Assembly: GCA_945859605.1 (NCBI GenBank)
Contig: OX243825.1
Coordinates: 1,785,648 to 1,849,647, forward strand
Direction of reading: 5' to 3'
DNA from: Lumbricus rubellus
Taxonomy: Eukaryota; Annelida; Clitellata; Crassiclitellata; Lumbricidae
DNA: 64,000 nt
Position 1 is the stretch's first letter. The number at the start of each line of letters is the position of its first letter. The notes beneath the pieces were generated by a model. The model was given only the letters and a program-made list of their open reading frames with translations, had not been told where the DNA came from and ran no database searches. The position numbers and the translations under genes were made by a program. Positions 25,201 through 38,800 of this stretch are shown in pieces.

Positions 25201-28200
25201 TTTTTAAATTTGACAACAGTAGCACATTTACTTTGGGGGTTAACCCAACCCCCCACCCCCATCCCAGTACGCCTATGGTCTCAATACAACGCTGTGAGAG
25301 ATGACAGTTAGACTATTTGGCTACCACCAAGTACTACTCGTCTAAGATTAAGCAATCAAAAATTTTGTACAACCGACAACTCTGTAGACAACGACCGAGA
25401 CAACAACTAATGCAACAACTAATGCAACCGACCACCACCGATGGCAAAGAAAGATCCTGGGAGTCACGTGGAGAGATAAGATAAGAAATGAGGAGATCAG
25501 GAGAAGAACAGGAATGGCGAAGATCGAAGAGGTGATAAAGAGGACACGACTACGCTGGCTGGGACATTTGCACCGCATGAAAGAGGACAGAATCCCGAAA
25601 CAGGCAATGGACTGGACCCCGAGCGGATGGAAAAGGAAGAGGCGAAGGCCGAGAAAGAACTGGAGGGACACAATCTCAAAAGACCTCACCGATGGAGGAC
25701 TGACGTGGGAGGAGGCTGTCAATGCTGCTCAAAACAGAGAAGAATGGAAGACCTGTATCGCCCAATGTGCACACAGCACGTGGACGGACTAAGGTCTAAG
25801 GTAAGCGCATTTATTTTGGGGTTAACCCAAACCCCCATCCCAATACACCCATGGTCCTATGGTCACAATGCAACGCTGTGAGAGATGAGAGACTATTTGA
25901 CTAACACCAAGTACTACTCGTCTATGATTAAGCGAACAAATTGTACAACCGAAAACTCTGTATACAACGGTCGAGACAACAACAACTAATGCAACAACTA
26001 ACCTTAATCATTCTCTTGCATTTCATCATCAGTGCAAAGTCAGTCGTTGGATCCATCGCCTCTTCTTTCTGGAAAGAGAAAAACAAATCATTAACAGACA
26101 ACTTTCATTCGTAAAAAAATATACAAAAGAACCTAGCAATTTAGATCAGAATTCTTCTTTCACAGAGATCTCCTCTTCTTTTCCAACAGTTATTTCTCGA
26201 GCAAAATAGAATTCGTTCTTACCTCTCTCTTAAACACAAACGCACGACACTGAGGTTCGAGATTCTGCTGATTACTTCGCAAACAGTTAATCACCTGAAA
26301 TAGACCACACAACAGTAAATATAATAATAATGATAATAATAACAATAATAACAATAATAACTCCTAGACACATTGGCAAAAGCCACATGGAAGAAAGTGT
26401 GAGTGGGGGGATGAGGGGAAGAGGGGAAGAGGGATTAGTCAAGAGTGTGGAAGCTGGAAATAATAATAACTTTTAATAATAATAATAATAATAATAACAA
26501 TAATAACAACTTCTAATTACATGAAAGCCATGGTGGATGAGCAATTTAAAAGAACAAAATAAAAATCACCATATGAGCGAAACAGAAAGAGAAACAGAAA
26601 GGCAGCTCCAACATCAACAAACCAAAACAACTCATAAATAAACACATAAGTTATTACAGATTCATACAAACTCCTTCCTTCACACTTTGGTAGAACTTGA
26701 AACTAAACAGTTCAATTTTCAACTTTGAATTCCTTTCCATTCAATTCAACTGTACTGTCACAACTCCAAAGCTGTGTCAACCATAAAATTTCAGCAGAAC
26801 ACACATTCTTAGCTCATGTAATTCTGCAAGTACCATCAAGAACAAGTTCCTAAGTTTACTCCATCATCTGCAAAGGCTTCCTTTCGAGTTTAGGATTAAA
26901 CCGTGTCCTTTCTCATGGGTGGGGGTCACTCGCACTGGGAGTGCTTCTTAAAGGCTTGTGCATGGAGAACCGCTTTACAAATGGTCACATACAATGCAAT
27001 ACAATGCAATACAAAGAAATTTTCCCAAGGACGGTTTGAATTCCATGCTACAGGGTGAGTGTTCTAAGCGAGTAAACGAAAGTGAACTTACTCCAGTTTT
27101 TCCCGGTGAAACATTGGAGCAATGCTGCGACACGTCCCTCTCACAATTCATCCTCAACTCTGGATCCAAACGAATATTCTCGCTCTATTAAAAGTTAAAA
27201 ACAAACAAAAGAACCGATAACGAAATATCTCCAGCAGAATATCTCTACACACAATCAACGTCTAACCAGACCTTACCAGATCCCAACATCAATCATGCTA
27301 TCAACATAGTTGGATAACTTAAATACAATTTTTGAGCAAGTTCGATATTGCAGCGTACTTAGAGAGCCATGATGATTACAGAACTACTCTTTGAAGGCAT
27401 CGTTTAATCATAAACTCCAAATTTCTAAAATGCAACTCTAAACCAAAGTGCAGAACAGCACCTTACACTTTTTATAAACTACTGAAGACTTTCCTCTTTG
27501 GTCGTGCCTAGGTTGGGAGTACCTCTGAATAGTTATCCTGAAGGGGTGCCATAACAAAAAATTCACTTTAAGACATACTTCACAAAGTCTTCTATTGTGG
27601 CATTAATCCAAACAAATTTATATATGCAGTAATTAAAAGATCTGGTACCCTCTGAAGGAGTTCGAACTTGAGTTGACTTTTGCACTTTGGGTTGAGAATG
27701 CTTGCAGGTCTTTCGAGAAATGTCTCGTTACGAATGATGTCGCTCAGGCAAGTGACAACCTCAAACCTGTCAAAAAAAAATTAACTCTACATTCGTAAAA
27801 TAAATTCCAGATAAATAAAATAAATTGAACAAAATAAATAAATTAAATAAAATGGATTTATAATTTATATCTACTTCAAACATTTTGTGAGGTTAAAAAG
27901 TGGGTCTTCTTTTGCTGAGTAATTCTACCGAGCCCTTAGTTAAGTCATCAGTTAAGAATTTTTTTGTTTAACTGCATTGTCTTAGAACTATTTGTCAGTT
28001 GTTGTATTAATAAGTTTTACCTGATGATCCCTGTGTTTCTGTTATTTTTATTTTATACGGATACTGGGTGACCTATTAGCGGGATTGTCCATCCCTTCTG
28101 GGTCTCCCCTACTTAACCAAATTATGTTAAATATTATGCTCACTGCCATAATTGTATTCTCCTGATTCACAAAATAAATGAAATTGAATTGACATACATG

Positions 28201-31200
28201 TACACAAAATAAAAAATCCACACCAATAAAGTAAATTCCACATAAACAAAAAAATAAATAAATTCCGCTTATAAATGAAATTAATTTCATACAATCAAAA
28301 TAAATTAAAATGCTCCTCACTTTGTTTTGACCGTAGAACAGTGGTCCTGCACCTCATTCTTGCATGACTCTTTGAATTCGTGCGACAGAGTGAAATCCTT
28401 CAGCGTCACCTGAACACGGAAACAGAGCGTTAAACTAGAAAAATGAAGCACAGTGCAGCTATCCAATATATTCTGTATAACCCGAAAACTGCTCGCATTC
28501 AAAAACTATTGTAAAATAGCAAACTAAACTGTAAACTTGAGGCCAAAGTTGTTCCGTAATTAAAAACTATGTTAAAGTCACATGTACATTATGACTGCTC
28601 ATTTGGAATACTTCATTAAATTTTTTGGAACAGTTTTTGCCCTGCCCTAAAAGCAGCTGACTAACTTGACTGCCTCAAATCAGCACCCATGACTCGTTTA
28701 TTTTCTAAGGCCAACCCAGCCGCCAGTTGTATGCATGGCGCCCTTGTAACGGTATGGCAGGGCTACAGCGTCACACAAATTGTCATTGTAATTTTTATCG
28801 GAAGCACTGCTTTGACGCAGGCCTTTAACTGGTGTACACTGGACTCAATGAATTCTTTGTTTATAAAGTTCTGTAAATAGCACGTAATTTTGCACCATCA
28901 TCAATGGCCGTTGATGTCATATATGACATTGAACTTTCGAATAAAAGAAAAACCGCTGGAGTTATTAGCTTCAGCCAGCAACTTCATATATTCATAAGAA
29001 GAAGAATGAAATGGAGAAAGCACAACAGACCACTTGGTGATGTTCAACGCCTGCTCGACATTTCGCCGGCATTTCCGAAATGCTTTTGTATTTGATGAGA
29101 CAAGTCATCAGCGAATCACCATCAGCGTCTTTGCCACCAGACAACGCGTCCTACAAATACATTTGAACAGAAATTGTACACATACATAGACATATGCAAA
29201 GAGAGACAGACACAGACACAAAGGAATACACACACATATAGACACACACATGCACAAATACACACACAAACAGGCAAACAGGCAGACACACAGATACACA
29301 CACACACAGTCACATGGTGTCACGCATGCGCACACACAAAAACATACACCTGCCGGAGTCTGTGCCTCTGGTGAACAAACAACGCCGTTGCTCTGCTCAA
29401 CTGATCTGCAGAGGTCTGATAAAGCAAACTAGTTCCACACAAACACATCCCTTTCTGCGACAGACAGACAGACAGGTATACAGACAAGCAGACAGACGAA
29501 CAGACAGGTAAACAGACAGGCAGACAGACAAGCAGACAGACAAACAGACAATTCTAATCCCAATACCTTGCACTGGTCCCTTAGAATCGGTTCGCAGGCC
29601 TTCATGAAGATCTGATTGATCTCAGGCAACTCATCCTCTTCTTCGATGTAATTCTTCACTTGCTTCTTGCAATTCTCCTCAAGATTCTCCAGATTGTCTT
29701 CCAAGCAATCCATCTCCTGCAAGAACAAAACACGGAACACTCATAAACAGTCAACGGACCAACAGACATAAGAAAATCAAACCTAGCGGCAGATTTCGAC
29801 ACAACACAATCTTCAATCTTCTCTTGACAGACGACTATTGAGATTACTACCTCGGAATGATTTACATGCTTTCTATCAGTTGCTCAAGACCTCTCTCTTT
29901 AGCCGTGGCTAGGATGGGAGTGCTTCCGAGTAGCCTTCCTGAGGGGTCATGCAAAATACAAAATTTTTGAATGAATGAATGACTGAATTGCAATTAATGT
30001 TAAAGACTGTTTTATTGCTTCATCCTGGCCGGGAGTAAATTCCTTGAAAGGGCGCTATATAAATTCTGATTGATTGATTGAGTGAAATTCTTTGAAATTC
30101 ACTCATTTATCATTCGTTCAGTACATTTATATAGCGCCCGTCTAAAGTAGCACCTCCAAGACTCCACGCTGCTACAATATTACGAACTGATCTTCTGGGC
30201 AATATATTATTAACTGATCCAATTACAGCTTCTCGTAATCGTAAACTCTAGCGAATATACGAATCAAGAAACGTTTATCTTAATGAGCAACACGTATAAT
30301 ACTTTGCCAACTGGTGGAGTGAGATACACAGAAGCCACACTGTTTATTTGAAAAGAAAAACCGGTTTTTGAAAAGAAAAACCGTTTATTTTGAAAAAAAC
30401 ACGTTTATTTGAAAAGAAAAACCGTTTATTTGGAAAAAAAAACGTTTATTTGAACAGAAAAACCGTTTATTTGGAAAAAACCATTTATTTGAAAAGAAAA
30501 ACCGTTTATTTGGAAAGAAAAACCGTTTATTTGAAAAGAAAAACCAATTACTTGAAAAGTAGTGTTGCCTACGGAGAAAATCATCCACATTCCACTTACT
30601 TCGTTCTTGTCCGTTTTATCCGAGCAGTATTGACTCAGGTCTTCCATGCATGCGGCCTCCACAGCCGGCTCAAGGTCAACGCTCTTTGCTCGGTCTAGCA
30701 TGACTCGTTTGACCGCATCAGCGCATGGACCTTTAACCTGAAAAAAGGAAAACAACACACAAAATTATCACACACCCAGTAATACGTGAACTCGGTCAAA
30801 AGAATAGTTTCACGCTCAAATCAACTTCAAGCCACCGTGTAGGAACCTTGAGCAAGTCCTTCACTCGCAATTGTGAGTGAAACTCCGATGCAGTGTCTGT
30901 GCCCTAGTCGGGAGCACCTCTGAGTAGCGAGCTTGAAGGGGCGCTAGAGCAAATGCGAGAAACAAATAAATAAATAAATAATAAAATAAAATTATCTACC
31001 AATTTTTAAAATATTTTTTATTTCTCTTGTACTACAACGCGGACACTGCATAAAAGTTTTACCCCAGTATCAACAATACCATCAACTATATCATCGACTA
31101 TATTATCAACAATAATTAAATTACTTACACTATCAACTATATATAATCAACCATACCATCAAATATAATACTATCGACTATATCATGCATAAAAACCTGA

Positions 31201-34200
31201 TTTTCACTTCCACCTTTCATCAGCTTCCCTTCATCACCACACACCATCTTCAAAAAACCTGACACTAAAGACACACCATCTCAAACTCGCACCAGCAGTT
31301 CAGAAAAAGGAAGAGGAATTTTTTTTAAAAGGAACTCGCCCGAACGTCCTCGCGATTTCTGTAGAGGCAGAGAAGAACCTCGGACTGCTTGTCTTCCTTT
31401 ATGCTGTCCGCTGAAACTTGGCAGACGGCTCCAATGGCCGGTGAACACATCCGGAAGAAACCGGGAGAAAGTCTGAAAACAACATTCAACACAATTATTA
31501 GTTATATATCCGTTATTGGTAAGAGAAATTTATAGATACACTGCTATTAGCTACAAAAAGCACCTGGTCAAATGGAATACAAGCCTAAGATTGCCTGTGT
31601 TTATGTCTATTGAATGAAAACCGCCTGTTGCTGCCAGCTCGCAAGACAAGAAAAGCGAGAAACTCACTCAAAGTCGCGTGAAACGAAGTATTGAGTTTCC
31701 ATGAGTTTATCCGCGCATTCGTCGGTCATTATGTTTCGCTTATCGACCAAATTCATCAGGCAATCGATTATTCTAGAAAGAAAACAACATCATCATCTTT
31801 AATTTATTTGTTGCACCAGAGAAAGAAAATAGAACACAAGTACAGATCTATGATAGTGAAACAGGACAATCACTGCACAACAGGACCCTCCAAATCGCTA
31901 GAAGCTCGAACATTTCAGACAGGCCACACAGTTCTAAGCAAAGTTGCACGGTTCAAACCAAAGAAATTTTAAACTTTCAACTTTCACTTCTCCTCTTCTC
32001 ACTCCTTCTCCTTTTCCTTCCTCCTCCTCCTCTTCTTCCCACTCGTCATCCCTTTCCTTCTTCATCGTTTTCCTGCCTCATCCTCTTCTTCTCTTCTTCC
32101 CACTCCTTCTCTTTTTACCACTCCTCCTCATCCCACTCCTCCTCCATCCTCCTTCTCCTCTTCTTCTATGTGAAAAGATGAACGAACGAGAGAGAGTTAC
32201 GCTTACTTTCCCTGTCCTGCCTGTACATCTGCGCACTTGAGAGCAACAATCGAGCCACACGCCTTCTTCAGAATCGGATCAATCTGGAAATTCTCGCGCA
32301 CATTCACTTCCTTGAACAGCACGCCCAACTGTCAATAAACAAATCAATCAATCAATCAATCAATCAATTAATCAATAAACAAATCAATCAAACAATCAAT
32401 TGATCAATATCATTCATTCAAAACATCAGGCTGGCAGAGCGCAGCATGCTGCATTTAACTAATTACTCAAAGGTTTTATATGTGTACACAGATTATACAA
32501 GTATGTAAGTAAGTATGTACTTTATTGAACCGCCTGCAAACACACTGCGGGTATATCGACTGAAAACAATCCCCAGCATCACGCCGTACAATCACAAAAA
32601 TAATCATAATATGCAATTAAATAATAAAAATCTGCAATTACCAAAAATAATAGACATCACAATCTCCAAATTTCTGAAGAGCCACTCAAAAGCCGAGCGC
32701 AGGGCACCAGTTTATTCACGAGCGCTGTGTCTAGTCAGAAAGGTTGTCATTGTCAAAAAGAGTAATCGAAAGGATGCTCAGAGGTGGCAGAAACACTCAG
32801 AGGTGGCAGAAACACTCAGAGGTGGCAGAAACGCTCAGAGGTGGCAGAAACACTCAGAGGTGGCAGAAACACTCGAATATCTACTCACGGCTTTCCGGCA
32901 GGCCTGTCTGAAGACCTTGACGGTCGTTCCCCCCCTCGAATGTCCCTGGGTCCTGGCGCTGCTCATCAGACAATGGATTGTCTTTCCACCGCGTTCGATT
33001 CCATTGTTGCAGTAGTCGCGGATCTCGTCCGAACATTCGGTCACGATCTCTGGACTGAGTTGGAAGTCGGCCATCAGGTTCTTGCGTACGGCAACGACCT
33101 CCGAGACGCACTCCGGTTCCAGCTTCCGACCTGATGGAACAACGCAACGCACCATCTATTACGATGAGGATGGGAAGAGGAGACGGCGAGGGAGAGGGCT
33201 GTCTGCATATTTCCCCCGCATATATGCCGAGGTTAAAAAATTGAGGTGGGAAAATGTCATTCGTGGAGTGGGGGGCAGGAAGTCCACCCTAACCCACCCC
33301 ACCCACTGGAATGACAATATTTCCACCTTCAGAAAAATGTAAGAGCTTAATTTTAACATGTATATATATATATATATATATATTACATTACAATCTGAAT
33401 GGATATACTAAAATACACAAACATGAAAGAGTTGTGAACGTCTAATATGCAGTATAATCCGCTGAAAGAGCAAAAAATAAATGATACAATAAAATAAAAA
33501 AGGTCACCAAGATTTGTGTATTCAGTCGAAATTTTAGATGGATGGATGGACGGGTGGATACATGGCTGGCTAGATGGTGGACGAACGGACAGATAGATAA
33601 GCAGACAGACACACAGACAGACACACAGACGACAGAGACAGACAAACAGTCAGTCAGACAGACAGACAGCTAATAGAGTCTGACATTTTCTGCTTCTTTT
33701 TTCTTCCCTTACTCTTTATCTCAAAATTTTTTGGTCAGCAACCTTTACTGTACATGTATAACGAAACAAGTTACACTATAACAAATCTCTAAAGATGGTG
33801 GTGCAGCCATACCAGCTCTCGTTGCATTCTCAAGGCAGAGTAGAATGATGGAAAGTCGCACTTCCTGTAGACCGATATTACCCGTGCGTTGCAAGCTGTC
33901 AACACATCTTTCGTTCATGATGTGAGTTCGGCAGGCGATTGTCAGACCGCGGTTGACCTTGTAGTCTGCACGTTGCAGCTGCTGGCGGGCGGTCAGCTTC
34001 TCCCGACACTAGACAAATCGGATTATCATTATTATTATTAGAGGAAGAGGAAATTATGATGGTGAAAAAAAAGAAGATTATGAAGATTGAAGATGATGAT
34101 GAAGAATATGATGACATACACTTCTGTCTGGTAGTCTCTCCTCTGCTTTGTCTCTTCTCAAAACCTGTTTGTTCTCGCGCGGGCCTTGCGCACTGGGAGC

Positions 34201-35787
34201 GCCTCTGAACGGTTCACCCTACTAGAGGCGCTTTATAAATGTTTAAATACAATACAATACAATAAAAGATTAGGAAAAATAATGACGAAGAAGATGAAGA
34301 TGTTATAAAGAAGACAAGGACAATATGAAGAATACGAAGTAAATGAAGATCACGAAGATGAAGATGATATTAAAGAAAAACGAAGATGATGAAAAAGAGG
34401 ACAATGAAGATGAAGACAATGCTAAAGAAGAAGATGACAAACAAGAAAAAAATGTGATAAAGACGATGATGAAGATGATGATTAAAAGAAAATTTTAGTA
34501 TGATGAAAACAAAGACCAAGAAGAAGACACACAACAACAGAAATGCACGCACATGTACACACCGACACATACAAACACACACTCACACACAAATGTGTGG
34601 CGCAGTGGTGTAATGGTAGCGTCGTTGCCATGGAGCCGGAAGGTTCGAGGTTCGAATCCACCTCGCCGTGTAAGGACCTTGGGCAAGTCTTTCACTCACA
34701 ATTGCTCAGCGCTTCGGCGTGAAACTCCGAAGCAGTGTCCGCTCTGCATTCGGGAGCACCTCTGAGTAGAGAGCTTGAAGGGGCGCTATAACAAGCAAGT
34801 GCACATACAAACAAACAAACACACATACACCTAAACAACGTTGAACTCACGCTCTTGCTCATCAGCTGGTCGAACTTATGCTCCGCAAGACACTTGTACA
34901 CTCGTCCATTTCCAGACTGAATCGGACCACAGAACCGTTCTCTGTCTTCCTGACACGCAAAGAACAATTGCCGATCGTTGTGGTAATCGCTGCCTTGCAG
35001 TTCAGCCACACGCAAGATCTGCTTGCGACAATCCGGAGTGAGGGACGCAAGACCGGCGGAAAGACAGGTTATCGTGTCGCCTTGGTTGTGAATGCTCTTC
35101 TGAAATGCACACAAAAACACGCGTCCATTGATATATATACACAGATACACACACCTACATACACACATGTACGTACACACACCTACATACACACGCATAC
35201 ACACTGACACATGCACATACATAAACATAGGCCTAAACTAAATACTCACACCTACATACAAACACACATATACACAGATACATACGTACACACAAATACA
35301 CAACGTATACACATGCGTACACACAGACAAACACACACACACACACACATATAGAGAAACATGCAACAACCATGTACACAGAAACATCTACACACACACA
35401 CACACACTCACACACACACACTCACACACATACCTATACAGATACATAAACAGTTACAGTGTTACACACATACCTATACACAAATACACATGTGAACACA
35501 CAGACATACACATATACAATTATACATACACACACACACACATACACGCACACAGACAAACACACATGAACACACATACAGATAAACATACATACATACA
35601 TGCGTACACAGAAACATCTACACACACACACTCACACACATACCTATACAGATACATATATAGTTACAGACATACCTATACACAAACACACATGCAAACA
35701 CATGCGAACACACACACATGCACACATGCACACAGACAAACACACATACAGAGAAACATACATACATGCGTACACAGATACATCCCA

Positions 35788-35835
<48 letters not shown>

Positions 35836-38800
35836 GTGGGGCTCGGTGGCGTAGTGGTAGCGAGAGCAAGCACGAGACAAGACCCGGGCATGTGACAAAT
35901 GACAATTTTTATTTGCACTGGAAAATGAATTCATATGCAATGACATCACCAGGTGTCTCCGTATCATTTGACCATCAGTGAGATTTTTAACCCACGCACT
36001 GCATCCTATTGTTCTGCCTTGGCTGCAAGGATATGATGATGTATAAATCATAATCAGAAATAATTGTTATATTATTGCAACCATCATTTTTATTCACTAA
36101 GGTAAAGGATTCTTAATTGATTCGTATATTATTTAAAGCACACATACATACGCATACATATACACATACATACACATACATACACATGCATAAACACATA
36201 CATACACATGCATACACACATACATACATACACTTGCATGCATACACACATACATACACATGCATACACACATACATACACATGCATAAACAAATACATA
36301 CACATGCATACACACATACATACACATGCATACACACATACATACACATGCATAAACACATACATATACATGCATACACACATACATATACATGCATACA
36401 CACATACATACACATGCATAAACACATACATACACATGCATAAACAAATACATACACATGCATACACACATACATACACTTGCATGCATACACACATACA
36501 TACACATGCATGCACACACACACATTTCTAAACACAGGCCTACGAGTTGACAAATCTGCGGCTAGCAAACCACAACTACCTTTCAATTGAGAAAAGGAAA
36601 AGATCAGCACAAAATAAAATAGAAAAGTGCAAATAAACCAAATGCAAATTTTAAAAAAAAACTAAATTTAAATTTTAAAAAATCAAAATAAACAGAAACC
36701 AAAAAAGAAACATAATATAAACACACAAAAATTAAGCATAACAGATAAATACAAAATTTAAATTTTAACAAAAAAATCAAAAATAAATAAAAATAAAATA
36801 TAAGCAAAAATTTAACAAATAAAGTAAAACAAAAATAAACATAAATAAAAAACAAATAAAATTAAATATAAAACCCAGAACAGTACTTAGAACAGAACCA
36901 ACCTTTGCATCATCATCGTCATCCACACGGCCGCATTTTCGTTTGATGATGTCTTCATTACACGATTCGACGAACTTATAGACGAGACGATAGTCGCTAA
37001 AGACGATCGCCTCCATTCGCTTCAGAAAGTCCTTGCATTGAGGCTGCGTGATGTTGTCGAGGTGGTCAATGAGACACGGAATCTTCAGTCCAACCTTAAC
37101 TTTATTGTCCAAATTGTTACATTCATCGATCTGAAAGAAATGGAAACTGTGGAGTTTTAGCTGGATTGGATCATTGTCTGTCTCTGTCTGTTTCTATCTC
37201 TGTATCTCTCTTCCTCTCTCTCTCTCTGTCCTTCTTTCACTATATCTCTATTCTTCCCTTTCTGCTCGTCCGTCCTTCCCACCTCCCCCCATTCTAATTC
37301 CCATTCTAATTTCCATTCTAATTCCTATTCTAATTCCCATTCTAATTCCTTCCTATTACCATTCTAATTACCATTCTAATTTCCATTCTAATTCCCATTC
37401 TAATTCCAATTCTAATTCTCATTCTAATTTCCATTCTAATTCCTTTTCTAATTCCCATTCTAATTCCCATTCTAATTCCCATTCTAATTCCAATTCTAAT
37501 TCTCATTCTAATTTCCATTCTAATTCCTTTTCTAATTCCCATTCTAATTCCTTCCTATTACCATTCTAATTACCATTCTAATTCCCATTCTAATTTCCAT
37601 TCTAATTCCTTTTCTAATTCTCATTCTAATTCCCATTCTAATTCTCATTCTAATTCCAATTCTAATTCCCATTCTAATTCCAATTCTAATTCTCATTCTA
37701 ATTCCCATTCTAATTTCCATTCTAATTCCTATTCTAATTCCCATTCTAATTCTTTCCTATTACCATTCTAATTCCCATTCTAATTTCCATTCTAATTCCC
37801 ATTCTAATTCCAATTCTAATTCTCATTCTAATTCCCATTCTGATTCCTTCCTATTCCTTGTTATTCCCATTCCGACTCCTATTCCAAAAATATTTCATGC
37901 TTATTCCTACACCAATTCCTATTCTTAATATTTCTATTATTATCATTATTATTGGTGTTGTAATTGTAATTAATTATCACAATATAATAATTCTTAATTT
38001 TCTTCCCGACCTTTCTCAGGTCGACCTGGCAGACGGCTCCCGCAGCTGAGTCGAATCTGACGTCACTTGACATCTTCTTCTTATGTGTCCAAATCACCTG
38101 ATCAGCGAAAGAAAGAAGAAATGACTATCACAGATCTTCAGACTCACAGAACAAAAACATCAACTCTAGAGGCCAATAATAATGTCAATTAACATAATTA
38201 TGAAAGAAAAAAGAAAAAAAATTAATAAACCTAAACAATGAGTCCGATAAAAGTGAAGCTGATGATTCATTCGAGGAGAGACAGAGAGAGAGAGACACAG
38301 AGACAGACAAACGGGGAGGGATGGAGGGAGACAGTACGATTTTAAAAAGGCAATATATGACAGAATAAATGGCAAGGGAGCGGCTGGCTCGGTTGACTCC
38401 TTCAAATCTGGACTTAAGACTCATTTATTCCTCAAGGCCTATCCTGCTGTTTAGTTTAGTAATGTGAGGCGCACTTGTAACGGCATGGCTGTGTTACGGC
38501 ACCATAGAAATTGTCATTGTTATTATTATTATTAAGGGAGAGGACTTAACATGCATGGCCACCTTTCTCGGTCAAAATACTACACTACTACACAAAACAA
38601 CATGTACATATATGTTCACATCAACATTTTATTCAATTGAGTTATTCTGATGTGTCAAAAAAAGACTGATAGTCTATTAGTCATTTCTAGCCTATGGTGC
38701 ACCTGGTATGAGCAATTGAGCATGGCAGACATTCATAAACAGGTCACTATCTTTATCTCTCAACATGTAAATAAGATCGTTGTATGAACTACGAACACAA

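Noticed and set aside
36113..36610. Overlapping Cys/Val/Met and His/Thr open frames up to 165 codons
   Set aside because: All derive from the ACATACACATGCATA minisatellite, open in several frames on both strands.
37270..37870. Regularly spaced repeats resembling a CRISPR array
   Set aside because: Contiguous 12-bp units without unique spacers, in an intron of an animal gene.
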